In this document: in pieces, positions 1 to 13,600 of the stretch
How positions within the stretch are numbered: the first letter of the stretch is position 1
Layout: each line of letters starts with the position of its first letter
Assembly (NCBI GenBank): GCA_002633005.1
Contig: NMRA01000412.1
Coordinates: forward strand, 348,556 to 379,404
From: Phoronis australis
Taxonomy: Eukaryota; Phoronida; Phoronidae
Reading direction: 5' to 3'
DNA: 30,849 nt
Notes under the pieces: model-generated
What the model saw: the letters and a program-made list of their open reading frames with translations, nothing else
Told to the model about the DNA's origin: nothing
The model's database searches: none
Program-made: the position numbers and the translations under genes

Positions 1-2398
1 GTTTTATTTTAATTCAGTGAACTTCATTGCCGTCATTTCTTTTCTCCTCATTACCAATCCTTTATTCGCAAGTGTACATGTTCTATAATCCCTTAAATCA
101 CTAACTACGTGTTTGCATAATAAAACAGTTCAGATGGCCTGGTGTCATTTGCGGTGCATCAGACGTGCGAAGGCTTCATGGTTGGGCCCATTGCACAAAA
201 CACCTGAGATAAAGCACGAAAGCCCCATTATGGTTCTTCGTGAAGGAAGTTTTCAAGTCTGCCACTCTTTTTAGAAAACAGGCAGACGTTTCCATTTGTT
301 GCCATGCACTATATGTTGTAGGCATGTAACAGTGCCATCCAGTAGGTTGCTCCTTAGCCTATAAAAATCTGGGTAAGACTCTACCAGGTGTTAAGGGGAT
401 TCTACGTCAGTACCACACTCGGGACACACTGGGCTCCCCATACATGTATGCCCAGTAATGTGTCTGTGTCGGGCTAGGTTACATTGGTTCGTTTGCACAA
501 AAAGCCCAAGTAAGCTATTTTCGAGTTGGCGGACAGCACAGCAGTTGGAGTTTGCAAAACTATCCTATATACTGTAGGTGTTGTCACCCAATTACAATCG
601 TTTCAAGAGGCAATAAGGGACTGGGCATTAACCACATGTTTCGTGTTCGCCTGTCTTATTCAGCGTACCGACATCGCTTATAAAACGCGTTTGAATTAAA
701 ATGATCTTTATATCATTATTTTTACTAAAAAAATCATTAATAGAAAAAATAAAGGAAACATATTTAGTTGCCAAATTAGAGATCACCTATAACCAATACT
801 GAAAGTTATTTTGAGCTTACTAAGTGGTATAATAAAAGAAACTAACATAAAACCGAGTTCAAAAATTTTTGACGGCACAAACTTCGCCAATATACATGTA
901 TCAATGCTTTATCTTTGATCCACCGACAAGCAATAAATCCTAGCGGTGCATCTTCCTCCAAGTGTGGATAATACTGACATTAATGGTTGTAACATAATTC
1001 ATGCTGCATTTAATTCCAAACTACACCTTGACAATCACGTTCTGTTTAGAGACAAAGCTGGTGTTAAATTTACAGTAATTGTTTGAATGTGTTCTAAATT
1101 TCGATTAAAAAATTGAGTTTCAATAAATCTTTTTGCAGTAGGTCAACCGTCTGACGTGCTCAAGGCTCGAAACCAAGTGCGAGCCTGATTGAAAAAATTA
1201 TGTATAAAATCTGGTATTTTGTGCGTCAAACGTAAAGTGTTTGTACTCGTAAGACATTTCGAGTGCTCGGCAAATATTTATATTGAAAGATTATTTGAGT
1301 ACAAGATATCACTATTCATCATTCTTGAAACTCTAATGACACGATAAGGAAAATATGCGAGAAGAAAAGTGCTCCAAGATTCTGATGCCTTCCAAGATTT
1401 TGCAGCCTCAAGTGCTAAACTTGGTGGCGATCGGCACTGTGTCGTAAAATTCTTGACACGAGAGCTGAGAGCGGAAGAGACGATATTAAAATGTTAATTA
1501 AATTGCCTGCGACCCCTCCACGCCCCGGCGTGCAACTTTCCCCCTAACATAGAGTTGGAAATTTCAACAGTTCACGTATTTAAAGCCCAGGCTCTGATTT
1601 TTCATCTTAGCCATTATGCACCGTAACTCTTTCAGAAAATTCACTTCGCATGAGATCTGGATGCAAACATTTTCACCTGAACTGAAGATATCTTGAACAC
1701 TTAGTCACAATTCCTTTTGCTTGCATTAATCGAACCCGGTTTGCCATTGATGTACATGGACTTATCGTCGTATAAAATAAAGCACTTGCTTTTAGAGCTG
1801 TTGCATTGAACATGTGTATGCATTCCACAGTGATGTCGACACAAACAACGTTTGCTTATGAAGAGTAGATTCTTGTATCTTAGTTGGCCTAGAATCTGGA
1901 AGCTCTGAGGTTTGGGTATTGATTCCCTGGGGATTGCTTTTGGACCTATCTCGCGACCGGAAAATTAAAACTACCAGTGGTGGTAAAAATTTAATATAAA
2001 AATTTCAAAGACAAAGGGTGGTTTGTTAATTTTTAAGTGTCAGATTTCCTTCTATGGGATTTCTCATTTTGCCAAGTATTCCTCGAACGTATCACAAAAA
2101 AGTAACTTGAAGACAATCCTTCTGCTAGGTTGAGGTCGTAGTGAATAGGACTGTATTGTGTAACGTCATCGTTTGGTAACCTGGCGGAGTTACGAAAGCA
2201 TGCGTTTTCCTGTTCTCAATACATACGTAAATTTGGCATAATCACAGCATTGATTACTTGGTAGCCCATGCTGCGCAAAATTTCCACAATCTCATCATTT
2301 GAATTGTAAATTTGGTATTTCTCAATTGCGATGACTTAAATGGTTTCGACGGTAGTCGCATGTCAATGATGGCGTCCAAAATGTTGTTTGTGGTGTGT
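1..2398. other. Upstream non-coding DNA
   Basis: AT-rich sequence with no supported gene, RNA or transposon. TACATGTA octamers occur at 441 and 893. Confidence 0.6.
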
Positions 2399-2500
2399 AT
2401 TTAATTTATTTATTTATTTATTATTGTGATATTTAAAATGAGGGTGGCCTCTTCAGTGATAGCACTGCTTTCCAAGAGGGCCCTTAAAAAATATGGTTCC
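2399..2500. repeat. TTTA simple repeat plus imperfect hairpin
   Basis: TTTATTTATTTATTTATTA (about 2405-2424) is followed by an imperfect inverted pair, GGGTGGCCTCTT (about 2442-2453) and AAGAGGGCCCTT (about 2475-2486). It may be the tail of an unidentified interspersed repeat. Confidence 0.5.
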
Positions 2501-2785
2501 AAAATTCGATTAGTTTTGGTGTGTTGTTACTGGTGCTGATTATATCATTAGTGATGTAAAGACACGATGGGGCTGCTGGGTGGTGCATTTCATGGCGTAC
2601 TAGCTTTTCAACATTCAGCGTTCAAAGCGAACAACAGATTTTGCAAAGTGACCCGAAAAGTTGATTTGTCGTGATGAAGTTTAGAAGTATGTCTATTAAA
2701 CTTAGCGATGGTGTACAAACAGTGAAACCGTGACATAAAGAAGTTTCACCCAGCATTAGCAGTATTGGCAACAGCATTCGCATTA

Positions 2786-2880
2786 GTAGCAACAGCAGCA
2801 GCAACAGCAGCACTGGTAGCAGTTGCAGAAGCAGTGGGGGCGGTGGCGGCGGCAGCGGCGGCAGCGGCGGCAGCAGCAGC
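2786..2880. repeat. AGC/GGC trinucleotide repeat
   Basis: Interrupted AGC/AAC triplets pass into GGC/GGT/AGC triplets and end (AGC)n at 2880. On the minus strand the frame gives a Leu/Pro-rich 86-residue ORF that is a by-product of the triplet repeat. Confidence 0.85.
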
Positions 2881-3028
2881 ATTTCAATAAAATACTACAC
2901 CTGTATGATACCAAAGCTAACACGAAAACACAAAATCTTTTGGATGTTTAAAGGGATGTGGTAGTTGCTTTAAGAAGAGATGGGATCACAGAAAATTGTG
3001 ATGGCACTTTTGGCGGAATGTTCTTGCT

Positions 3029-3215
3029 TTTACACCTGTGCGTAAATTTCAATCGCGAATATACATGTATGCACGTGTGTAAACTCACATTTACGCGACC
3101 TCTGGAGGTGGTGTAATTATACAAACGAGTGTAACTTAACACCCTGGTACTATTTGCGTACATATGTATATACGGGAAAATACACACCGTACGTAAATTT
3201 ACACACGGGTGTAAA
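3029..3215. mobile_element. Small MITE-like inverted-repeat element
   Basis: Arms TTTTACACCTGTGCGTAAAT (from 3029) and, reversed, TTTACACCCGTGTGTAAATT (3215 backwards) are about 22 bp with a few mismatches and enclose a 187-bp AT-rich body. No ORF. A target-site duplication is not obvious. The centre contains one TACATGTA at 3062. Confidence 0.6.
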
Positions 3216-3577
3216 CAACTTCATGTAAACGCGGATTTTTATCTATACATTAAATTCCCATTCTTAATGTCCCACCAAAGGTTTATATCGAATTTGCTGG
3301 ACACTGCGTTAATTATCGGACAAGCCCAAATCGCGAACTTCATACTGATATGAATCAATTTCAGAGGTGAATCTTGTCAAAGTCAAAATGCTAACTCCCC
3401 GTACCTGTATTAAAATACCGAAACGGAAAGGGTTCCCTCCCAAAAACATGAACCAATACAATATGGAGCTGTAGGGGTCAATAATTGACATATGTTCATT
3501 GCTTTTGTCCGAGTAGATATGTTAATTATCAATCTTCATACACGCCAAATGTTGGATACATAACGTGAACTAAATTT

Positions 3578-3639
3578 AAGTCTGAAAAGATGTGTGCCCC
3601 GACGGGAGGTGGAACACGGTGGCACATCTTTTCAGACTT
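3578..3639. repeat. Perfect 17-bp inverted repeat (hairpin)
   Basis: AAGTCTGAAAAGATGTG (3578-3594) and CACATCTTTTCAGACTT (3623-3639) are exact reverse complements around a 28-nt GC-rich loop. The function is unknown; it could be a foldback remnant. Confidence 0.85.
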
Positions 3640-4389
3640 TTTATAGACCGCTTGATGTGTGTGTTGGGAGACTAACAACTATTATTTATACGATACCAAT
3701 TTATGACAACAAAATTGTATTTAAATAAAGACAACAACTTTTCTAAAATTTAGCGACATTTTCTGGCGGTAAAACATCCACCATTGTCGAGCGTTATTCA
3801 GAGAATGAATTCCTGGATGGTTGCGGGTACAATACAGAGAAAATTCAAAAACATGCAAAAATACCAGAATAGGATTATATTTATCCAAATATCTAAAATA
3901 AAATCACATTGGAAATTCAATGACACAAAAAGAAATTGGATTGCACGGAAGACAATATACGACAGCCAATCATAACTGATTGAGTCCTCGTTCCTGGACC
4001 ACGGTAAACAAATATTTAACCTATTTATGAGTGACTTTTGTTTTATTTTAACTACGCACTTGAACGATCAGATTGTGTAAGGGTGTCTCCTTGTGAAGTT
4101 GATGCAAATAAGTATTGAAGTCCAAGGTAGCTTACGTACATTTGTACAAAGCAAGTCTGCTCAGCGCAGCTTTGGAAGAAATGGTGAGAGTCTTACCTTG
4201 TATTTCACTTAACCCGTCTTGAAACAAATGTAAGCAATGGGTGTCTGGGGTCAAAGGGTTGAGTAAAAAACAGATTCAAACAAAATGTGGACAGCGTAAA
4301 ATAATAAGTTAACGTAAATAGCCGGCCTAACGTAAAATAAGTCACTTTCGGTACCTGTTCAATTTTTATGACAATTTCCACTTGCTTGA
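3640..4389. other. Region immediately upstream of the CLCA start
   Basis: AT-rich. No clear TATA box, CpG cluster or upstream coding exon was found. The promoter and 5' UTR of the CLCA gene could lie here or further upstream. Confidence 0.45.
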
Positions 4390-4638
4390 ATGGGAAACTT
4401 CGCATTGTGCTTGTTGGTAAGCGTTGACATTCAGTACAACGTATTAACTTTACAGGGTGTAGAAACAAAGTCACTTCTTTCTGTGACCAGAGCAGCTCTT
4501 CTCCTGTTTACTGCGGTTTCCTTGGCAACTGGATACGAGAGAAATGCTTATAGTCTCGTGGACAACAAATACGGAGACCTGCTCATCGCAATATCTGACG
4601 AAGTTCCGGAAGATTTAAATCTCATACAAAAGATAAAG
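4390..4638 (+). CDS. CLCA: CLCA exon 1: signal peptide and start of N-terminal domain
   Basis: The segment after 4456 carries a signal-peptide-like core (LLSVTRAALLLFTAVSLATG) and then a stretch with CLCA spacing: SLVDNKYGDLLIAISDEVPE, then DLNLIQKIK. It ends AAG|GTATGA in phase 0. The start is uncertain. The ATG at 4390 is in frame and gives 83 residues, but the hydrophobic core then sits unusually far in. A clean acceptor (TTTACAG at 4449-4455) could instead make 4456 the exon start, with the initiator Met in an upstream exon I cannot find. A GTAAGC donor at 4417 would define a 39-nt in-frame intron ending at that acceptor, giving a shorter leader. Confidence 0.8.
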
Positions 4639-7600
4639 GTATGAATGACGTAAATTGTGGAATTTTAACTCTTAAATGTGTTTTAATTCTCCCTCAATAA
4701 ATGTGAGATAATAACAAGGGGTAGGGGAGAAAAAAAATTAAAACTTGAAGTTGATGAATCGTTGATCTTGCCATTTTGATTGCCCTGAAATACTTTGAAA
4801 TTAAAGTGAGATTTCAGGAGTTTTCAAGAGGATTTGAATTTGTCCATAAACACTTAATCGGACCTTTGTGTTCCTAGTTTGTAAGCTGGCATGCACTAAA
4901 CGTATTGACAACTGGACTGTGCTGTTCTATGTTGAGAAGGTCAGTTGTCGTGTTGCTTCCTCCGCAACTTTTAGGTCTTTTCATCGACATCTGCCACCTG
5001 ATAACCACTTTACATTACAAGTGGCGCATATTAGAGAGGTTTTGCGACGTGAAAGTGAATTATGACGGATACGTAATTGCGCATGCTGATTCACGTTACA
5101 GTAACACATATGGGTTTCGTAACAGCTAAATTTTTGCACAAACGTGAAAGTAAACGTGAACTGAATAACTGAGCTCAGAGTGTCCAGTTATCGTAGTACA
5201 TATTCGCTAGATAGAAATATATGTTGAATGTGAAAAAAGCCTTTTGTATGAACTACGAAAAATTGTCAAATTTTATAAAGCGAAATTTATTTGGAGTTTA
5301 AAATAAATATATGCATGTACATGTAAATTAAGCATGTAAAAATAAACACAAAATCATGTTTCTTAAAAATCCGTTTTAGCTCGATGGTATCCAGCGAACC
5401 CCGGCAGAATAAGGATTCTGGAAAATATGCAATCTTGCAACTAAACTTTAAGAACGTTTATAGGCAAAAGAATCGTGTTCATTTTATACTGATGCAAAGA
5501 AAAGGATTGACAACTCCATCAAAATAAAATGTGTTTCGTTATCTTACCGAAGAAAAATTAAAAAGAACCCCAAATTCGCGTGTAAAGAAACGCGAATCTC
5601 TCTGTACTCTGACACTCAAACACCATCGGGGTTACGTCACACCCAACAATGTCATGTGTGACGCGGTATTATAAATGCATGATAATTCACGTTTACGTCG
5701 CTTTGCGAAACCTCCCTATTGTCTTAAACATGTACTACATTTCCAAAGAGAAGAGGCACGCACCTTGTTTCATTTAAGTGAAATAAAAATGCTAGTCATA
5801 TTTCACATTTATATCAAGTGGAAAGTACATGGGTGCTGGCAAATTCTTGTCGCCCCACACGCTAGTCTCAATGAACTCGTGATGAACAAGGTGGTGACAC
5901 GCGTTAGTTGTTGGTTTATGGTCAGGGGACAAATATCGTTGAGACTCAACTATTTAAGGTGTACCCACGGGAAACTAAGTAGCAAGCTCTTCGAGGCGTA
6001 TCCATTGTTCACTTTGTTTATCTTTTTACAATCGAGATAATGGTAAGCATTTATCAATAACCAACTGCTGTTCGCCCAAGGTGCGATATCCATGCGACCT
6101 GTACATGTATCGTTTCATGTATATCCAACAAGGAACTAACAAAGGAAAACAACGGTAGTGCCCCATAGCCGATAACCATGCTACGCGCTTACGCCCGTCG
6201 CATGGATCTCGCAAATAAACAATGCATTGCGACCTCCATACGACGTCATTTGGCTTTGAGTCAATCCAAATCATTTTTGATTAATAATTGCAATGGAGTT
6301 TTAAGGAAAATAAAGCTATATCACGTCACTTGCTCTCCAAATAATTATTGTGTCATTTTCATTACTGCAGTTTGGATTCTCTGTCTGATGATTGCACTCT
6401 TGTGTACTATATTTGCAACTAGAAGTACACTGACACGTTTCCATTTATTGTAGAGCGCATTCACGTTATTCTCCCGGGATTTGTTTGCCGCGACAAGACG
6501 CCGAGCTTTTCTGGGAAACGCTACTATTTTAGTTCCAAAATCTTGGTCAACAAACACTGATTGGGAAAAGTCAACTTTGGAATCGTTTAACAGGTACTGT
6601 GGCGTCAATGGCGTCATTTGGATAGTTGAACATTTTTGTAGCATTTGAAGACAATAGTGTTATAATATTATACAGTATGTTATTACCACAGCATATAACT
6701 TATGCGTGTACTACAAAAAACGTCCCGACAACTATTTACAGAATCAGATCACATGTTTCCATGCTTCAAAACCAATTTTCTTAACATCTCAAGTACCATA
6801 AATAAAACGCACTATGTTTTCAGAGCAAACGTAATAGTTGATAAAGCCAACCCACGCGCTCAAGACAACCCTTACGTGAATCAGCCGGGGAAATGTGGCG
6901 AGCCAGGAAGCTACATGCACCTCACGCCGCGCTACCTGACGGACAGACGACTTGCCAGGCTGTGGGGGCCTACAGGTACATGTACACAATGTCGTGACTG
7001 AAAATGTCGAAGTCTAGCGGGAGAAAACTATGCTGCAGGTTAAGTAATAGTTTATGTTCTAACGTTCTGAACTAAAAATTTCAAAATCTGGCGTCATTTC
7101 AAAGTGACCCAATAGCATTCACATTACCCCCGACGGCGTAATTGTCCGTGACGACCTCGCCTACAACTATCAGTAAACAATGACGTGGTACGAGGCACAT
7201 GCAAACTATGGTGCAAGGCATGTTGCGACAAGGTTCACATTTCGGTAATTAGACTCTGCTAAACCTGAGCAGTAGTAAAGTGCATGGATATTGTTTACGC
7301 AGGTGTAACGACACAGATTTGTGACTTTATACACACCAACTTGTGCTAGTGAATAAGAAGCCCCTTTCTTATATGATAGACCTGTTTCTGGAAGAGCCTA
7401 TTGGCTTTTGTCTCTTGACTTTCGGTTGAAAAACAATCTATGGGTGGCTTAGCGTGTTTCATAAAAACAAGCGAAGGTTGAAAGTTTAGAACACGGAGTC
7501 AAAAAAACAAATATGTCAGTTTGCTCAATTACAAACAGGACAAAACGTTCATCACTATGAGGTTGTCTGTGGTCTAACGGTCCCACGTAACTACCGCATT

Positions 7601-10600
7601 TCTTCAGGTCGCACTTGTGCCATCTAGAAAAATGGAAATCTATCATTGCGGACGCTGCATAAATTGTCACTGTTAATAACATAATATTTTGTTTGTTAAA
7701 TTATTTTGTACCTGTTAGTATGGTGATATTTCAAATAGGGGACATCACTGTGTCGCGTACATACATGTGGCTCGTGACTGGTGCAGTAACATGTGCATTG
7801 CTGTCTGAAGAACGGGGGCAGAGGCTATCGCTCGCTTCAGTCTATGATGATTTCCCTTGATTCCCCTAAGCATTGTTTCATGACGCAAACCAAAATGAGG
7901 GAGGCTATTTAAGATGGCGTTTAATGCACGAGTGACAAGAGCGTGGAACGCAATAGCTTGGATTCTGCCAACAGCCCCAAGCAATACAAAGCCTAGTAAT
8001 TATCCAAGGCTTAGTCACGAGGCGACAAAAGTGAATGCCATTTTTTTCGCAGCTTGAATCGGTAATAATTCTTGCCTTTGGACTTAATACAAAAAGCAAT
8101 CATGTCCAGTTGTTTCTTTAGCTATATATCTGCACCATGAACTTATCCAGGAAAAACGATTCTTCACGAATTTGGACATCTTCGTTGGGGATTTTTCGAC
8201 GAGTATCCAATACCGGATGAAGGCTACCGAAAGTTCTACCATTCCGTTGGCGAAGACGGGAAAGTTGACATCGAGCCGGTCAGGTGTTCAAAAAAGGTCA
8301 GTAGTTCTTCAGTTTCTCTAATCTTTGAGGGACGATTATGTCGATTCAAGATCAGAGCACAGAAGTCAGAAGTATCTCTCCGTGCATAATCTAAGATGAA
8401 CAACTTTTAACCACATTAAAGCAAATCTCCAGGGCACTTCCAATTAAAGTCGTACTTTGTTGATAATAACCGAAATTTTGGTTGCTGCAAAGCTGCCTAC
8501 ATTGTATATTATAGTGATCTTGACTTTGTCGCCAGACTTGACGGAGTGGTCTTTAAATAGCAAAGAAGGATATTTGAAACATCAATGTTTCAATCATTGG
8601 TATGAATCTAAATTTCTAAAACCATTTATTTTTTTCATGATTTACATGTACTGAGGTTCATGGCGAACAGTTATAATCAATTATACAAGTCAAAAGCATT
8701 GAAACCAACGAGTTCAATCATCTTTTAGGTTTATGGTGAATTGAAACACGAGGAAACCGGTGCAAAGTGCAAGACAGACCCCACGACGTCACTTCCGGAG
8801 AAGAAGTGCACCTTTTACCCGCCAAGGGATAAGAGTAAATCTCCTGCCAAAGGTTCTCTGATGTTCTGGCATTTTATGACCTATGTAAGTGCACCATAAA
8901 CCTTCAAAGTAAAAAAGATAACCGTTTTAACCAATTTAACAACTTGCTGATCTTTTCTTAAGATACTGCTTTCCCATTATTCAGGCGTGGTTGCTCCATG
9001 TATAACTGTACTCTACTTCACTTCTACTTCTTGAATAGCAATGTCTGAGAGCACCTATGGGCGGTTCTACATTTTCTTAAGCCGTCATAAGTTTTCCCTA
9101 AACTTTATTAGGGCTTGAGCTACCCCTAGATATGCAGTTAATCACCATTGATTCTTCTGGCTGAAGCCTCGTTTTTGTTTTAATCTTGACTTTTTTGAAA
9201 ACGGCCTTTTCAACACTTATTTCACTACAAAAAAATTCAAAATCATTGACTAATCTTAAAAGTCGGGGGGGCGACTTTGGTCCAAAAACACGATTATGCT
9301 CATAAGGCGAGTCCTGCGTGTTACCCAGATCCGTGCCTAGAATACACTATATCAGAATATAGCATATGAGTTGAAAACATACATGTATAACTTTTACCTA
9401 CCAGCAGGTTTGGGTTTGGGTTATGAAATCGTCTCTTATACGTTTGCGATTTTTTGTACGCAATGTTAGCTGGAGAGGCCACACAGAAAAGACCGTGACT
9501 ACATAAACTAATCTTTGCCACTTATTATATTTTTTTCTGGATAAGCATGAACGTCTGACGACCCAGGGAGTGCAACAATTAGAGAAAGCAACCCCCCAGT
9601 TGCATGTAGCTGGCTACGAGCCTTCTCGTATCACCGGCACAAATCTATGCTCTGGATTGTGCACGTCTATTTTCGTTATCACTAAAGATCAACTATAGTA
9701 GAAAGAGAAATGTCTATTTGTTTTTGTTCGCACAGACTGATAGTTTCTGTGACAACGACACTTCGGACAACCTGACGTTACACAATGACGAGGCACCTAA
9801 CAAGCATAACAGACTGTGTGAGGGGAGAAGTCAGTGGGAGATCATGAGAGATCACGTAGACTTCAGAGGTAAAGATTGAATTTTCGTAAAATTCTTTAAC
9901 TGGTGAGCCTGCTTTAATCCGTCAAGTAAACTCGTTCCAGTATTTACTTTTAAAGGTGGCTAATCAAATAAAACTTAAGGACGTGTCATAATCAATAACA
10001 GTGTGTTTTTTGAAAGTTGAACTTTTTATTTGAAGGCACGTTTCGACTACTTCACTCTTTATTGATAAGTTTGAAGGCACTTGTGTTGAATAGTGATAGA
10101 GACGCCAGGAACTTTAGTTACAGAGCTCCACGTACAAGGAAGTACAGATGCTATGGCATGCTAAATAAAAATTTAAAATAGCAACCAGTATAAGTAAACT
10201 GTGTGAATAACTATTTATAATATTTTACTAGTGATAAGCCCACGAGTGGGCAGTGTTTTATGATATAAGGACCACCTTAGACGGAGAGCTAAGAGCCCCA
10301 GATGGCTACACTCCGCTTTGTGGCGCAAAAAACGACAGCAGTATCTGCTAGTTTATTCAACTATTCATGCCATGACATAAGCTTTGAGAGTTGAGCTAAC
10401 TTGCACTTTGTGCAGCCAGGTGAGCTACTAGAGCTCCGTCTACGCTTGTGCTGACCCGTAATACAAATGTACATGTATGTTGACTGAAAGGGTTTGACTG
10501 CTGTGGTCACTAGATGGGCCTGGCCAGGTTTTTTCGACAAGTGCTCGTCGTGGTCCATTAAGGTGTGACCGATTGACTTTTCTGGACCACCCCAAATGCA

Positions 10601-13600
10601 TAGTTCAAATTTAGTTCTTCGATAAGAATCAACTTTAACCACAGAACTTAAAAAATGTGCCACTTTTTAAAAAGGGACAAGCGTTAGCAGAAACGTTCAA
10701 TCGAAAGACACTAATACCCGGTAGTTTGTTTTACTGGTTACAAGACCAAAGCATGTTTATGCCCGCAGGAAGAGCACTCAGTCGAGACAGGTGTCATTTT
10801 TGTAGCTGTAACTATTCATAAAAATTACAGCTCATATCAGTCTTATCATAGAATTTGTGAATCATTTTGAATTTTGTGTAGTTCTACGCTCGGAGGTCGT
10901 AGTACATGTATTGATATCGTTACTCTGCGCGTGTAACGGCAGTGTGTGGTCTGTCCTGGGAATTAATTTATCATTCTCATCTCCGACCAATTTTGAGGTC
11001 TAATAACTCCTTAGGTGTCAAAGAGACAAAAGTAAAAGTTGACACCCATATCTACACCGCTCATCAATTTTATTTCATTGTATTTCCGTTACCAGTGATC
11101 TCCCATTAAACATCAAACATAAATAATTTTCAAAATCACCTCTCCTCCCGGACAATGTTTGAGCTAGTGTTTTACTGTTCATACCTGTAGTTATATACAG
11201 CTAAACATATGATCCCTTAGGCTATTATCTTTCTAAAAAAACAAGTAAAGTAAAGCTAAATTAATACCAAAAACGGAAGGGAGGTCAAAATACACCATAT
11301 TTTTAGTTGGATTCTACAACACTTTTCGAGTACTTATAGATATTTGTATTCTTCAATAAGCTAGATACATGTATCAAATAACCCATCACACAACATCACA
11401 AAACAAAAATCTCTGTTTCAAAAGCTACACATTTGACGTTGGCATACTAGGCACATATATGGCTAAAGGTGATTTTCGTTTTGAAGTTTTGTACCTAGAA
11501 GCAACATTTAGCTAAAACGTAACAATTTCAGGAGAAGACACTTGTTTGTTCCTCCAATGACATTGCATCTCCTGTCCAGGACGTGTACCCTTTCTGAAAA
11601 CATATCGTTAGCCATAAGGTACGCACAGGTGTAGATGGTCAATGGGTTTGTGTGGAAGAGGCAGGGAACGCGAGAACTCGTAAATTACCTTTCAAACAGA
11701 TCGTGTCGAGTCTTCTTCTTAGAGAATCTAATGTGAGAGTTATCCACTTTGAATATTGCTAGAATTTTTTAGAAACAAATCGCCAGATTCTCTATTTTTG
11801 AAACAAAGACGAAATATAAACTGTTTTATCCCATTACAGTTTCAAATTCTTCGCCTCTAATGATACACAAATTTTAATTAGCCGGACTGGATGCTGCTTG
11901 AAATCGTCATTGTTTTGCTTACATGAAAGGTCAACGGTCATATTTTCCATATAAGGGAAATGTAGCCTACCAAATGAGAACACGTGCTTTGTCTTGAGGA
12001 AAAAATCTACGAAGTGACGAGCTGTTGGCAGACATTTGTTTGTAATTTTTAAACAAAAGGAACGATTATTTGACATCAACAGAAATTCAAACAAACTGTA
12101 AAAACCGACTAACTTATGTTTCAGTGGCAGAGAACTAGTTTGATTAATTGTAGTAGCTTAGTCTATTTTACGCGTTCAAGTTTTATTTAAATAATTATTT
12201 GTTAGACTACACCAAACAGTTGTAGGATTTCCTCCTTTAAAATATAGCTATTCTTACAGAGCTGTTTCATTTTGGGGATTAAAAATCAACTTATTAACCA
12301 ATTGTTAATACTTGTCTTACATGCATACATGTAATTCATAGAAAAAGGCTATGTTCGGACGTTCGATCGTACGTTGATCGCTCGCTTGGTCAGACATTTG
12401 CCATTTCTTTACCCAAAATAAACGTGGCTTTTTAAATGTTTGGTGACGTGCTGGCGGCGCTGTGGTAAAGTAGAGGTTTGCTAACACGAAGGTCCTGAGT
12501 AACGATGAGCTGTGCATTATTTCACAAAAAGTTGCTCAAGTAAATCAAACCCCGTTACCATTACCGTAGCATACATTGTATGTCAATATGAAAGTGTGAG
12601 TGGTCAATATGAGGAATCATTGACTCCAAAATATGGGTTCGTAACTTCTTAATTGGTCCAAATGATATAATAGTCTATAATACTTTAATAGTGCATGGTG
12701 ACTCCCCAGTCAGTCACATTAATAATAAATGGACAGTGTCGGTTTTTAAACGACAAAATGCATTATTGAGGACATTTATTGGATTGAAAAGTCTTATAGA
12801 ATTAGTCATTAGCTTTAACCAAAGAGGTAAAACAACAGAAGTCGTGTTTTGTCATTTTATTGCAAGTCTCCAATTCTTGCTGTCATGTGCCAAGCAGTCA
12901 CCGAAATCAGTCCCGTGGACTCCACCATTTAAGAACGCTTCAAGCGTACATGTATTAAAAAACACCACATGTACATGTACGTCATTTATCGAGTAGCTTT
13001 AGCAGCATAATGTTAGATTCGACCGTGGGGGTTCAAAGCTCGATTCCACGGTGAGGCTGATGTCAGATAAACATATTTATTCCCGATAGTTTCCTTTGAA
13101 ACAGTAAGTTAAATGAATTAGGAATTTGTCTAAACATTCCAATGTATCTTCAAAACTACATTCCATCAAGAGTGCGCTCCAAAACCAAATAATCACGCAA
13201 GTTTGAAGTCAACGGAATATCGACACCCATCTTCAGTTACTTTCAATTTCAATAAAATTAACGTTTAATTTTTATTTCATTTAAAACTCTATCCAATCAA
13301 ATAACATGAAATAATCAATTAAAAGCTAGTTCGCTTCTGTTTTGCTTCCAGGTGCAAGTTTTGGCCAAAAACATCTATTCAATAATCATCAATATTCCGT
13401 TCAGTGTCACTAAACACTGACGATGTCCTTTATTCCAGCCCACAAGCATATTAAGCCCAACACTAAACAAAATCGGGGTACCACTCAAAAATGAAAGGCG
13501 CTGCTTGTGACTTTGATAATAAATTTGTAACAATCGAAATCTACTTCCAGGTAACAATAACCCGCCCATAAACGACTTTTTACCAGTTGATACGACTCCA

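Noticed and set aside
2622-2882. Minus-strand 86-residue Leu/Pro-rich ORF
   Set aside because: It is the reverse reading of the AGC/GGC triplet repeat; the low-complexity composition explains the open frame.
5675-6040. 121-residue plus-strand ORF in CLCA intron 1
   Set aside because: No family resemblance, does not match the CLCA segment expected between exons 1 and 2, and exon 2 at 6454 already supplies it.
10361-10663. 100-residue minus-strand ORF in intron 6
   Set aside because: No recognisable domain, a Ser run, and no splice-compatible partner seen.
13350-13550. Alternative exon 7 start at the CTTCCAG acceptor near 13351
   Set aside because: Reading on from it does not give CLCA-like sequence; the acceptor at 13541-13550 gives phase and homology agreement.
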